The position numbers and the translations under genes were made by a program. From an uncultured Thermoguttaceae bacterium (GTDB lineage Bacteria > Planctomycetota > Planctomycetia > Pirellulales > Thermoguttaceae), in contig CALFBP010000020.1 of assembly GCA_937951625.1 (NCBI GenBank), positions 1 to 46,191 on the forward strand: a stretch of DNA of 46,191 bases. Direction: 5' to 3'. Below the pieces are notes generated by a model. It was not told the DNA's origin. It made no database searches and saw only the letters and a program-made list of their open reading frames with translations. Below are positions 17,764 through 26,547 of this stretch, in pieces; position 1 is the stretch's first letter, and each line of letters starts with the position of its first letter.

Positions 17764-19506
17764 GTGGGCAACTACTTTCTCGACAATCAAGACATCCAGT
17801 TCCTCTTCGACCACATCGACTTGAGGGAACTCGCTAGGCTCCAGGAGGATCGCACGCTCCCAGGCGACCCGGATTACGGGCCGAGCGATCCCGACGACGC
17901 CGTGGACAATTACCGCCGCATCTTGGAGATCGTCGGTCAACTGGCGGCCGATTCGATCGCCGAAAACGCGGAGACGATCGACCGCGAGGGCAACACGCTC
18001 AACGAAGACGGCACAGTCACACTCCACCCCCTGGTCCGCGACAACCTGAAACGCCTTAGTCAGGCCGACTTGATGGGCTTCACCCTGCCCCGCAAATACG
18101 GCGGATTGAACTGCCCCAACCTGGTCTACACCATGGCCAACGAGATCATCAGCCGGGCCGATTGCTCGCTGATGAACCTGTTCGGGCTGCAAGGAATCGC
18201 GGAAACGATCTACGCCTTCGCCAGCGATGAAATCAAGGACCACATCTTGCCCAAGTTCTGTCGCGGCGAGGTGACCGGGGCCATGGTGCTGACCGAGCCG
18301 GACGCTGGCAGCGACCTTCAGGCTGTGCGGCTTCGCGCCTACCAGGACGAGCAGGGCAATTGGTATCTCAACGGCGTGAAGCGATTCATCACCAACGGCT
18401 GTGGCGAGGTCCTGCTGGTCCTCGCCCGCAGCGAGCCGGAGATCAGCGACGGACGCGGGTTGAGCCTGTTCTACGCTGAGCGGTCGGAAAAGGTCCGCGT
18501 GCGGCACTTGGAAAACAAGCTCGGCATCCACGGGTCGCCGACGTGCGAACTGGTCTTCGAGGATTTGCCGTGCAAGCTGGTGGGCGAGCGCCAGCGGGGT
18601 TTGATCACTTACGTCATGGCGTTGATGAACGGTGCCCGCGTGGGCATCGCCGCCCAATCGCTGGGCGTGGCCGAGGCCGCCTTCCGCTTGGCCCGCATCT
18701 ACGCCCACACCCGCCAGCAGTTCGGCGGGCCCATCGAACGCTTGCCCGCGGTGGCCGAAATGGTCGCGGACATGCACATTCATCTCCAGGCAGCGCGGGC
18801 ACTGACCTACGAGACATCCCGGGTGTGCGACCACGAAAACAACAACCTGCGCATCCTCGAGACCGGCCTCTCCCGCGACAAGGAAGAGGAGAAACAGCGC
18901 AAGCAACTCGCTCGCCAGCTCAAGCGGGTCAACGGCATGTTGACCCCGATGAGCAAGTACTACGCCTCGGAAATGGCGTGCCGCGTGGCCAACGACACGA
19001 TCCAAATCCTCGGCGGTTCCGGCTACATGAAGGACTACGCGGCCGAACGCTATCTCCGCGACGCCCGCATCACCACCATCTACGAGGGCACCAGCCAGCT
19101 TCAGATCGTGGCGGCCATCCGCGGCGTGGCCTCGGGGGCGTTCGAGAACTACGTGGCCGATTTCGAGAAAATCGAGTATGCCGATCCCCTGCTCGCCGGA
19201 CTCAAGCAGAAGCTCGTCGACGCCCGAGCGCACATTGGCGAGGCCATCAAGTTCGTCAAAGGGAAATCGACCGCTTACCTCGACCTTTCCGGACGGCGGA
19301 TCGTCGACGCGGCCATCGCGGTGATCATTGGGCATTTGTTCCTCGGGCAGGGCGCGAAGAACGAGCGGAAGAAGCGGGTGGCGAGGCGGTTCATCGAAAG
19401 TCAGCTTCCGCTGATTAAAATGAATCTGGAGCAAGTTCTCTCGGGCGACACAGCGGCCCTCGATGAGTACGAGATTCTCGCCGGGCCCGTGCCTTCGCGC
19501 GACTAG
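17764..19506 (+). CDS. Acyl-CoA dehydrogenase
   Basis: 580 residues from a GTG start. It oxidises acyl-CoA to enoyl-CoA using FAD and donates to Etf. Seen are the N-terminal helical domain, the middle beta domain with AMVLTEPDAGSDLQAV (FAD/substrate loop) and FITNGCGEVLLVLARS, and the C-terminal domain with QILGGSGYMKDY and the catalytic Glu441 in IYEGTSQLQ. An extra C-terminal region (~460-580) makes it longer than the ~380-residue short-chain type. An insert of charged residues (~355-390, EEEKQRKQ) interrupts the C-terminal helical domain. It lies 126 nt after etfA and 9 nt before fabI. The chain-length preference is unknown. Confidence 0.93.
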   Translation: MGNYFLDNQDIQFLFDHIDLRELARLQEDRTLPGDPDYGPSDPDDAVDNYRRILEIVGQLAADSIAENAETIDREGNTLNEDGTVTLHPLVRDNLKRLSQADLMGFTLPRKYGGLNCPNLVYTMANEIISRADCSLMNLFGLQGIAETIYAFASDEIKDHILPKFCRGEVTGAMVLTEPDAGSDLQAVRLRAYQDEQGNWYLNGVKRFITNGCGEVLLVLARSEPEISDGRGLSLFYAERSEKVRVRHLENKLGIHGSPTCELVFEDLPCKLVGERQRGLITYVMALMNGARVGIAAQSLGVAEAAFRLARIYAHTRQQFGGPIERLPAVAEMVADMHIHLQAARALTYETSRVCDHENNNLRILETGLSRDKEEEKQRKQLARQLKRVNGMLTPMSKYYASEMACRVANDTIQILGGSGYMKDYAAERYLRDARITTIYEGTSQLQIVAAIRGVASGAFENYVADFEKIEYADPLLAGLKQKLVDARAHIGEAIKFVKGKSTAYLDLSGRRIVDAAIAVIIGHLFLGQGAKNERKKRVARRFIESQLPLIKMNLEQVLSGDTAALDEYEILAGPVPSRD

Positions 19507-19515
19507 ACTTACCCG

Positions 19516-20313
19516 ATGTCAAAAAGGGCGGCAGACCGTATGGGCCTGTTTTCCAACAAGATCGGCCTGGTGATGGGCGTGGCCAACGACCACAGCATTG
19601 CCTGGGCCATGAGCGAAGCGCTGTACGCCGAAGGGGCCGAACTGGCGTTCACCCATTTGCCCACCCCTTCCGGCGAACGCCGCGTCAAACGGCTCCTCGA
19701 ACCGCACGCCCCCAAGCTGGTCTTGCCTTGCGACGTGCAAAACGACGCCGACATCGCCCGGGTGTTCGAGGCGGTTCGCGGCGTCTATGAGCGGCTGGAC
19801 TTTTTGGTGCATTCGATCGCCTTCGCCCCGCCGGCCGAAATCCGCCGTCCTTATCTCGATACGAGCCGGGCGGGCTGGCATCTGGCCATGGACATTAGCG
19901 TCTACAGCCTGGTGGCCGTCTGCCGCGAGGCCGCCCCACTCATGCCCGAGGGCGGCGCCATCGTCACCATCAGCTACTTCGGCGGCGAAAAGGTCATGCC
20001 CGGCTACAACGTGATGGGCGTGTGCAAGGCCGCACTGGAACACAGCGTGCGCTATCTGGCCTGGGACCTCGGTCGCGAAAGAAAGATCCGCATCAACGCG
20101 ATCAGTGCCGGCCCGATGCGAACGCTCAGCTCGGCCGGCATCTCCGATTTCGACCAGATGCGCGACCACGCGGCGAGGAAATCCTGCCTCAACCGCAACG
20201 TGGCCCCGGCCGAATTGGGCACCACGGGCCTTTATTTGCTGAGTCATCTTTCCAATGGCGTCACCGGCGAGCTGATCCACGTCGATTGCGGCTACAGCAT
20301 CGTCGGGCTGTAG
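19516..20313 (+). CDS. fabI: Enoyl-[acyl-carrier-protein] reductase (NADH), FabI type
   Basis: 265 residues. FabI reduces enoyl-ACP in the last step of fatty acid elongation. The N-terminal glycine motif GVANDHSIAWAM, the HSIAFAP segment and the catalytic Tyr164-x6-Lys171 in PGYNVMGVCK (with the second Tyr154, equivalent to E. coli Tyr146) identify FabI. ISAGPMRTLSSAGI and GELIHVDCGYSIVG follow. An alternative start is Met9 (19540), which matches the usual FabI N-terminus better. Placement 9 nt after an acyl-CoA dehydrogenase joins a synthetic and a degradative step in one cluster. Confidence 0.93.
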   Translation: MSKRAADRMGLFSNKIGLVMGVANDHSIAWAMSEALYAEGAELAFTHLPTPSGERRVKRLLEPHAPKLVLPCDVQNDADIARVFEAVRGVYERLDFLVHSIAFAPPAEIRRPYLDTSRAGWHLAMDISVYSLVAVCREAAPLMPEGGAIVTISYFGGEKVMPGYNVMGVCKAALEHSVRYLAWDLGRERKIRINAISAGPMRTLSSAGISDFDQMRDHAARKSCLNRNVAPAELGTTGLYLLSHLSNGVTGELIHVDCGYSIVGL

Positions 20314-20373
20314 CCATCGTTCCGCCAAAGGCGGTGCCGGGGCCTCGTGCCCAACGCGGTCCGAGCACGCCCC

Positions 20374-20598
20374 TCATGCGAGTTCGTCTGCGGCGACCTT
20401 GACCCAAGCGCGGAGGTCGGCATTGACCTTCTCCCATGAGACGGCCTTGCACAGGCTCGGCAGGGGATCAGGTTCTACGTCATCGAAGTAGCAGAGGCTG
20501 TAGAGCACTCGCGAGACATCCTCCACGGCGAATTTACGGCGAAACAGGGAGGCGTCGGAGGAACCACAGGAAGCGAGCGATTCCGTAGGAACGAACAT
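20374..20598 (-). pseudogene. Remnant resembling the C-terminus of an AbiEii-type nucleotidyltransferase
   Basis: 74 codons. Residues ~25-74 (AVEDVSRVLYSLCYFDDVEP, then DPLPSLCKAVSWEKV) resemble the C-terminal end of AbiEii/DUF1814 nucleotidyltransferases, where a YFxDAExxP...W segment closes the protein. The catalytic nucleotidyltransferase domain is absent and no matching frame is seen upstream, so this would be a decayed toxin-antitoxin or abortive-infection gene. The similarity is short and from memory; a small unrelated hypothetical protein is possible. Confidence 0.4.
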
Positions 20599-20835
20599 GG
20601 TCCAACGTAGTTCTAGCCTGAAGTTGGGGCCGCGGAAATCTGGGAAGGGAGGAGACCCCTCATCGATCGCAAAGGTATCGAGACATTTTTCGGTCCGAAG
20701 ATGGCCTGAAAAATAAGCCAGTCCCCCGGCTTGGGAACGATGACGAAAAATCAGAGGGACGTCGCCAGACCAAAGCCGAGGGGCGTCGTCAGACCGCGCG
20801 GCCCGTTCCGTTTGCCCTGACGCGATGGACGCCAG

Positions 20836-20865
20836 TTGCCGTGACCGGGCGGGTCCGACTAAGAT
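20836..20865 (+). promoter_or_regulatory. Possible promoter of the SGNH hydrolase gene
   Basis: TTGCCG (20836-20841) and TAAGAT (20860-20865) with an 18-bp spacer, ~80 nt before the ATG at 20948, which has an AAAGGA SD ~8 nt upstream. Confidence 0.35.
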
Positions 20866-20947
20866 GGGACCGTCCCGCGTTCGGCCGCCGCGCTAGCGCG
20901 ACCATTTCCACCTTGGATGTCCAAACCCTTGGAAGAAAGGATGTGTC

Positions 20948-22321
20948 ATGAAATCCCGCCTTGCGATGGCTGTCTTGGTTCTTGTCGCCTCGTTGATTGT
21001 GCCGCCGGTGGTTGTTTCGGCCGAAGCGCAAGCGGCGGCTGCGGCGAAACCGGCGACTTCGGCCCCGGGAGCGGAACTGAAAAAGGTATTGGCTCCGATC
21101 GTGCCCCAGGACGGCGATTGTTTCGTTTTCTTAGGCGACAGCATCACGCACCAGTGCCTTTATACCCAGTACATCGAGGACTATTGCTTTACTCGCTATC
21201 CCAAGGCGCGGATTCGTTTCCACAATTCGGGGGTGGGCGGGGACCGCGCGGCCGACGCCTTGGCGCGTTTCGACGCCGACGTGGCGGCCTACAAACCCCG
21301 CTATGTGACGATCCTGCTGGGAATGAACGACGGTGGTGTTCGCGACTTCGACAAGGAGTTGTTCGACACCTATCAGAAGCACATGACCGAACTCTTGGAT
21401 CGTTTGGACAAAATCGGGACCATCGCCGTGTTGATGACGCCCACGATGTTCGATTCCCGGGCGGCCCTGCTGCTGGGAAAACCGTTGGAGCCTCGCCTTA
21501 CCTATTATAATGGGGTGCTGGCGTTGTACGGGGCGTGGCTCCGCGAGGTGGCCCAGGCCCGGGGGTTGGGCTTTGTGGACATGTATGGGCCGTTGAATCG
21601 AATCACGCTGGCCGAACGGCGCAAGGACGCCGCCTTTACGCTCATCAGGGATTCGGTCCATCCCGAGGCCCCCGGACAACTCATCATGGCCGCCGCCATG
21701 ATCGAGGACCTGTTTGCCCGAAGCTCGGTCTCATCGATCGTCGTGCAATCCAAGTCGGGCAAGTTGACGGCGACGGCCAGCGGCGGCACGATCCAGGATT
21801 TCCAGGCCGAGGGCGACGTGATTCGATTCACCTTCACCGCCAACGCATTGCCCTGGGTGGTCCCACCTGAGGCCGCCCTTGGCTATCAACTTGCCGCCGC
21901 CGGGCACCGTTACAGCAACGAATCGTTTGCCGCGCGAAACCTCGCACCGGGCAAATACGAGCTGAAGATCGACGGCCAGCCAGTAGGAGTCTGGACCGAT
22001 GGCCAGCTCGCGTTCCGCGTCGAGTTGCAAGCCAACGACAAGACCCCTCAGTACCAACAGGCCCTCCGCGTGGCCCTGTTGAACAAGGAGCGGAACGACA
22101 AGGCCGTGCGTCCACTCCGCGATTTGTGGCGGCAACTCAAAAACCGCCAGCGTCAACTGGCCGCAGGACCCGACAAAAAGGAAGCTTTCGAGCAATGGCT
22201 GGCCGAAGAATTCAAACCGGGCGTTGCCAAGCTCGAAGCCCTGGCCAAAGACTTTGAGGAGCAAATCTATCGCATCAATCAGCCGCTAAGCCGGAAATAC
22301 GAGCTGGTCCGGGTTCCGTAG
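20948..22321 (+). CDS. Secreted SGNH/GDSL hydrolase
   Basis: 457 residues with a signal peptide (residues 1-25, core AMAVLVLVASLIVPPVVV). The SGNH catalytic blocks are in order: FLGDSITH (nucleophile Ser65), GVGGDRAADAL (Gly of the oxyanion hole), LGMND (Asn) and RDSVHPEAPGQ (Asp-x-x-His pair). These enzymes are esterases or acetylhydrolases acting on polysaccharide or lipid esters; the substrate cannot be told. The C-terminal ~200 residues (from ~255) are a non-catalytic beta-rich region plus a helical, charged tail, as in other planctomycete secreted SGNH proteins. It stands alone, with about 150 nt to the next gene. Confidence 0.88.
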   Translation: MKSRLAMAVLVLVASLIVPPVVVSAEAQAAAAAKPATSAPGAELKKVLAPIVPQDGDCFVFLGDSITHQCLYTQYIEDYCFTRYPKARIRFHNSGVGGDRAADALARFDADVAAYKPRYVTILLGMNDGGVRDFDKELFDTYQKHMTELLDRLDKIGTIAVLMTPTMFDSRAALLLGKPLEPRLTYYNGVLALYGAWLREVAQARGLGFVDMYGPLNRITLAERRKDAAFTLIRDSVHPEAPGQLIMAAAMIEDLFARSSVSSIVVQSKSGKLTATASGGTIQDFQAEGDVIRFTFTANALPWVVPPEAALGYQLAAAGHRYSNESFAARNLAPGKYELKIDGQPVGVWTDGQLAFRVELQANDKTPQYQQALRVALLNKERNDKAVRPLRDLWRQLKNRQRQLAAGPDKKEAFEQWLAEEFKPGVAKLEALAKDFEEQIYRINQPLSRKYELVRVP

Positions 22322-22478
22322 GGCCTTGTTGGAAAGCATGGAACGACCAACGACGTTTCTCGAAACGAAGGACATCCGGCGGTTGGCTCGGGAGCGTGCG
22401 GCGAAGCGGACGTTTTCCGATTGCTCTGCCGCGGAGCGTTGACGTTTTCTATTGGGAGATTTCGTCGAAAAGCGAGCG

Positions 22479-23927
22479 ATGCCGCTTTACTTGCGCATTC
22501 TGCTGGGACTGGTGATCGGCGGCGTGCTGGGCACTCTTGCCCACGGCTACTTCGCCCGGCCGGTCGCGTCGATGCCCGACCCTTGGGATGTAGACGCCAA
22601 CGGCGTCGATGACCGCCTGGATTGGGCGAGCACGAATGTAATCGAGCCGCTGGGCCGGGTTTTTTTGCGGCTGGTGCTGATGGTGGTGCTTCCCTTGGTG
22701 GTCTCCGCCCTAGCGCTGGCGGTGGTCGAGTTGGGCGACATTCGTCGCTTGGGGTCTGTAGGCGTTCACACGCTGCTTTGGACCGTGGTCCTGTCGTCGA
22801 TCGCGGTCCTGATTGGCATAACCTTGGTGAACGTTGTCCAGCCTGGCGACCGGCTGGCGAAGGAGAAGAAAGAGGCCCTGGCGGCGCGCTATTCCTCGAC
22901 GGCGGCCGCGTCGATGGAGCAGGCCCGGCGTGCCAAGCCGCTTCGCGACGTCTTGTTGGACATCATCCCGGAAAACCCGCTGCAAGAGATGGTCGGGGCC
23001 TTGGACGGCTCGTCGCGTGGCAACGGGATGCTCTCCGTGATGTTTTTCGCGTTGATGATTGGAGCGGCGATCCGGATCGTGGGCGATCGGGCCGAGGTTT
23101 TGGTTCGCGTGTTGGAGGGCCTGTTCTCCGTCTCCATGACGGTGATCGATCTGGCCATGCGTTTGGCCCCCTTCGGCGTGGCCTGCTTGGTGTTCGCCAT
23201 GACCTCGCGCTTGGGAGGCGAAGTCCTAGCAACGCTGGCGTGGTTCGTGGGCGTGGCAATGGCCGGCTTCGCGGCGCAATTGCTGGTCGTCTACCCGATC
23301 TTTCTGCTGCTCGTGGCTCGGCGGCGCCCTTGGCCATTTTTCCAGGGCGTCTCCGAGGCGATGCTCATGGCCTTTGGAACGTCGAGTTCGAACGCCACCT
23401 TGCCCACGGCCCTGCGGGTCGCCGATGAGAAATTGAAGCTGCCGCCGGCGATCTCGCGGTTTGTCCTGACGGTCGGGGCGACGGGGAATCAAAATGGCAC
23501 GGCACTGTACGAGGGCGTCGTGGTCCTCTTTCTGGCTCAGGTCTTCGGCGTGGACCTGACGGCGGGCCAGCAACTGGTGGTCATGCTCATGGCGATACTG
23601 GGCGGAGTGGGCACGGCAGGGGTGCCGGGCGGTTCCCTGCCAATGGTCATCGTCGTGCTCCACTCGGTCGGCGTGCCCGGCGAGGGCGTGGCCATCGTGC
23701 TAGGCATCGACCGGGTCCTCGACATGTGCCGCACCGTGTTGAACGTGACTGGCGACCTGGTGCTCGCCACCGCCGTGGCCCGAACTTCCTCCACGTCGAG
23801 CGATCCGGTTGACGGCCGTTTGCTCAAAATTGAGGGCCTATCCCAAAAGTCCCCTCCCCTCCTGGGAGAGGGTCAGGGTGAGGGCCCAGATTCTCTACAG
23901 ACGACGGGAAAAAACGCTGCGTTGTAG
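22479..23927 (+). CDS. Dicarboxylate/amino-acid:cation symporter (SLC1/DAACS family)
   Basis: 482 residues from the ATG at 22479; a TTG at 22452 would add nine polar residues before the first TM helix. Family landmarks are the serine-rich re-entrant loop GTSSSNATLPTALRVA, the TM7 motif in GATGNQNGTALYEG, the second re-entrant loop AGVPGGSLPMV, and TM8 DRVLDMCRTVLNVTGD. TM8 has Asp, Arg and Asn as in acidic-amino-acid and dicarboxylate carriers. Two oddities: the TM7 motif is NQNGT instead of NMDGT, replacing an Asp that binds Na+ in GltPh, and an EF-hand-like loop lies between TM1 and TM2. The last ~28 residues are encoded partly by a REP-like repeat. No SD is obvious. Confidence 0.9.
   Translation: MPLYLRILLGLVIGGVLGTLAHGYFARPVASMPDPWDVDANGVDDRLDWASTNVIEPLGRVFLRLVLMVVLPLVVSALALAVVELGDIRRLGSVGVHTLLWTVVLSSIAVLIGITLVNVVQPGDRLAKEKKEALAARYSSTAAASMEQARRAKPLRDVLLDIIPENPLQEMVGALDGSSRGNGMLSVMFFALMIGAAIRIVGDRAEVLVRVLEGLFSVSMTVIDLAMRLAPFGVACLVFAMTSRLGGEVLATLAWFVGVAMAGFAAQLLVVYPIFLLLVARRRPWPFFQGVSEAMLMAFGTSSSNATLPTALRVADEKLKLPPAISRFVLTVGATGNQNGTALYEGVVVLFLAQVFGVDLTAGQQLVVMLMAILGGVGTAGVPGGSLPMVIVVLHSVGVPGEGVAIVLGIDRVLDMCRTVLNVTGDLVLATAVARTSSTSSDPVDGRLLKIEGLSQKSPPLLGEGQGEGPDSLQTTGKNAAL
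23851..23884 (+). repeat. REP-like GC-rich repeat inside the symporter 3' end
   Basis: CCCCTCCCCTCCTGGGAGAG (23851-23870) followed by GGTCAGGGTGAGGG (23871-23884) resembles the dispersed CCCTCTCCC...GGGAGAGGG...GGTGAGGG element common in many bacterial genomes. Here it is translated as PPLLGEGQGEG, extending the symporter past its conserved end. Confidence 0.55.
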
Positions 23928-24042
23928 CTACGTTCCCCTAAAAAACCTCCTTCGAGCGGGCTAAGGTGGGTCATGGGATAAGCTCGAAGTAGCCCAAGTA
24001 GCCATTTTACGAGGTGCGCTGTTCAGGTGCGCAAGTCAGTCG

Positions 24043-25335
24043 ATGCGACCAGCTCCCAAATCGTTCCGACTCCACATTGGCATTTTTGGCCGCCGCAACG
24101 CGGGAAAATCGTCCCTGCTGAACGCCTTGGTGCGGCAGCAGGTCTCGATTGTTTCTGAAGTGGCGGGCACGACGACCGACCCCGTCGAAAAGCCGATGGA
24201 ACTCTTGCCCATCGGGCCGGTCCTGTTCATCGATACGGCGGGGATCGACGACGTGGGGTCCTTGGGCCAGCAGCGGGTAGAAAAGACGCGGCAGGTACTC
24301 GACCGCACGGACGTGGGACTGCTGGTGGTCTCCGCGGCCGCATGGGGGGAGTTCGAAGAGGTCTTGCTGGAGCAGCTTCGCCAGCGCGGCGTGCCGTCGA
24401 TCGTCGTTTGGAACAAGTCCGATCTCGGCCGCCCCGATCCAAAACTGGTTGCCCGATTGACGGAAAACAAGGTTCGCAGCGTCGAAACCGTGGCCCATCG
24501 CGGCGAGGGGATCGCTGACTTGCGGCAGGCGATCATCGAAGTTGCGCCCGACGAGTTCATCAATTCCCCACCGATGCTCGCCGATCTGGCCAAGCCTGGC
24601 GAACTCGTGGTGTTGGTCGTCCCCATCGACAAGGAAGCCCCCAAGGGCCGCTTGATCTTGCCCCAAGTTCAGGCGATTCGGGAGCTTTTAGACGCGGACG
24701 CGTTGGGTCTGGTGGTCAAGGAGCGCGAGCTGCGCGACGCCTTGGCGCGGCTCAACCGGCCCCCGGCCTTGGTGGTCACCGACTCTCAGGCCTTTGCCAA
24801 GGTCGCCGCCGATACACCGCCAGAGGTCAAGATGACCTCGTTTTCCATCCTTTTGGCGCGGCAAAAAGGGGATTTGAGCGAGTTCGTCCGGGGCGCGCTG
24901 GCCATCGACGAGTTGAAGCCCGGCGACCGAGTGTTGATCGCCGAGGCCTGCTCCCATCACCCCATCGCCGAAGACATCGGCCGGGTGAAGATTCCCCGCT
25001 GGCTCCAACGACACGTGGGCGGGACGCTCGAGTTTCGTTTCACGCAGGGGCACGATTTCCCCCAGCAGCTTGAAGATTACCGGCTCGTGGTGCATTGCGG
25101 GGCCTGCATGTGGAACCGCCGCGAGGTCCTCACCCGCATGATGCGTTGCCGCGAGGCCGGAACCCCCATCTGCAATTACGGCGTGACCATCGCCTATACC
25201 TTGGGAATTCTGGATCGGGCCTTGGAGCCATTCCCCAACGCCTTGGATGTCTATCGCCAGTTGACCGCCGAAGGCTTGCCAGTCGCGCGGGGCGACACGC
25301 CCGCGCACCTTTCGGCCAGGAAGCCGTCGGGGTAA
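24043..25335 (+). CDS. hydF: [FeFe]-hydrogenase maturation GTPase
   Basis: 430 residues. HydF is the scaffold on which the H-cluster diiron subsite is assembled before delivery to HydA. The G domain shows the P-loop GRRNAGKS (16-23), G3 DTAG (64-67) and G4 NKSD (124-127). The middle dimerisation domain follows. The cluster domain carries Cys303 and His305 (ACSHH), then exactly 46 residues, then Cys352 and Cys355 (HCGAC), fitting the CxHx46-53CxxC rule; TPICNYGVTIAYTLGIL completes the signature. The motif set is complete, so it should be functional. No hydE, hydG or [FeFe]-hydrogenase gene lies in the window, so the partners must be elsewhere or missing. Confidence 0.95.
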   Translation: MRPAPKSFRLHIGIFGRRNAGKSSLLNALVRQQVSIVSEVAGTTTDPVEKPMELLPIGPVLFIDTAGIDDVGSLGQQRVEKTRQVLDRTDVGLLVVSAAAWGEFEEVLLEQLRQRGVPSIVVWNKSDLGRPDPKLVARLTENKVRSVETVAHRGEGIADLRQAIIEVAPDEFINSPPMLADLAKPGELVVLVVPIDKEAPKGRLILPQVQAIRELLDADALGLVVKERELRDALARLNRPPALVVTDSQAFAKVAADTPPEVKMTSFSILLARQKGDLSEFVRGALAIDELKPGDRVLIAEACSHHPIAEDIGRVKIPRWLQRHVGGTLEFRFTQGHDFPQQLEDYRLVVHCGACMWNRREVLTRMMRCREAGTPICNYGVTIAYTLGILDRALEPFPNALDVYRQLTAEGLPVARGDTPAHLSARKPSG

Positions 25336-25413
25336 GTTATGCTCGTTCCTTGCCGCGACGATTTCGAGTGCCGCTCGATTCGCCATGGGGCGATGTCAGG
25401 ATGATGAGGCCAC

Positions 25414-26547
25414 GTGACCATGTGGTTCACAACGATGATTCTGGCGAATCTGCGACGCCGGCCGCTGCGGTCTGCCTTGACCATTAGCGGCGTAGCCATC
25501 GCCGTCACCGCGGTGGTGTCGCTCGTGGGAATCGCGAGGTCGTTTGAGAACACCCTGTTGGCCATTTATCAGTCGCGGGGGGTCGATCTGGTGGTGGTGC
25601 GCGCTGGGGGCGTGCAGCGCTTAGGGAGCGTGTTGGACGAGAAGCTGGCCGATCGCGTCCGACAACTGCCCGGCGTGGCTCGCGTCTCCCCCGCCCTGGC
25701 CGAAGTCGTCTCCTTCGAGAAACTGGACCTCTTCGGGGTGCTGGTCCGCGGCCTGCCGCTGGAGAGCTTCATCCTGGAGGACGTAAATGTGGTGGCGGGG
25801 CGGCGTCTTGCGCCGGGCGACAAACGGACCGTGATGCTCGGTGCAGTGATCGCCAAAACCCTGAACGCGGCGGTGGGCCAAACGATCGAAGTCCTGCCCG
25901 GCAAGCCCTGCCGCGTGGTCGGCATCTTCCAGAGCCGCAATCTCTTCGAGGATGGCTCGATCATCATGCCGCTTAAGGAACTCCAAGAGCTCATGGACCG
26001 CCAAGGCGAAGTGACCGCTTTGATGGTAATCGCAGACGATAAATCCAAACCTGGCCTGGACGCATTGGCCGCGCGAATCAGCTCGTTAGCGCCGCAGTTG
26101 GAGGTGTTGAGGACCCGCGATTACATCGAAACCGCGATTGAGGTCCGCTTGGCCCGAGCCGTGGCCTGGCTCACTTCCACGATCGCGCTTTTGGTGGGCA
26201 CCGTTGGCATGATCAATACTATGCTCACGGCGGTTTTCGAGCGGACTCGGGAATTGGCCATCCTCCGCGCCATCGGCTGGCGCAAAGGCCGGATCATGAA
26301 GCTGATCCTGGGGGAATCGATCGTGCTGGGGCTTGCCGGCGCGGTGATCGGGATTCTTTTGGCAATCGTGATCACCCAGGTACTCAGCCGCCTTCCCCAA
26401 GCGGGAAGGCTGGTCAGCGGCGACATTTCCTTCGGCGTGATCCTCCAAGGTTTGTGGATTGCCCTGTTGGTCGGTTTGGTCGGCGGGCTGTTTCCCGCCG
26501 TTCGTGCGGCCCGGCTTTTGCCCACGGAGGGACTGCGCCATGAGTAG
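25414..26547 (+). CDS. ABC transporter permease, MacB/LolC (FtsX-like) type
   Basis: 377 residues from GTG at 25414; the ATG two codons later (25420) is better spaced from the GAGG at 25406-25409. It has one N-terminal TM helix (SALTISGVAIAVTAVVSLVG), a large periplasmic MacB-like core domain (~50-235) and three C-terminal TM helices in the FtsX fold, with ERTRELAILRAIGW as the coupling helix. Such permeases do not move substrate across the inner membrane but extract or transfer lipoproteins, or power tripartite efflux. The 3' end overlaps the ATPase start by 8 nt. The substrate is unknown. Confidence 0.9.
   Translation: MTMWFTTMILANLRRRPLRSALTISGVAIAVTAVVSLVGIARSFENTLLAIYQSRGVDLVVVRAGGVQRLGSVLDEKLADRVRQLPGVARVSPALAEVVSFEKLDLFGVLVRGLPLESFILEDVNVVAGRRLAPGDKRTVMLGAVIAKTLNAAVGQTIEVLPGKPCRVVGIFQSRNLFEDGSIIMPLKELQELMDRQGEVTALMVIADDKSKPGLDALAARISSLAPQLEVLRTRDYIETAIEVRLARAVAWLTSTIALLVGTVGMINTMLTAVFERTRELAILRAIGWRKGRIMKLILGESIVLGLAGAVIGILLAIVITQVLSRLPQAGRLVSGDISFGVILQGLWIALLVGLVGGLFPAVRAARLLPTEGLRHE

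Larger units (their letters stand above)
20314..20947. other. Spacer between fabI and the SGNH hydrolase gene
   Basis: 634 bp holding only the short reverse-strand gene remnant described separately and a possible promoter near its right end. Nothing else is recognised. Confidence 0.5.

Noticed and set aside
17719-19434. 571-codon minus-strand frame antisense to the acyl-CoA dehydrogenase gene
   Set aside because: The plus strand encodes a full, motif-complete enzyme; the reverse reading is low-information.
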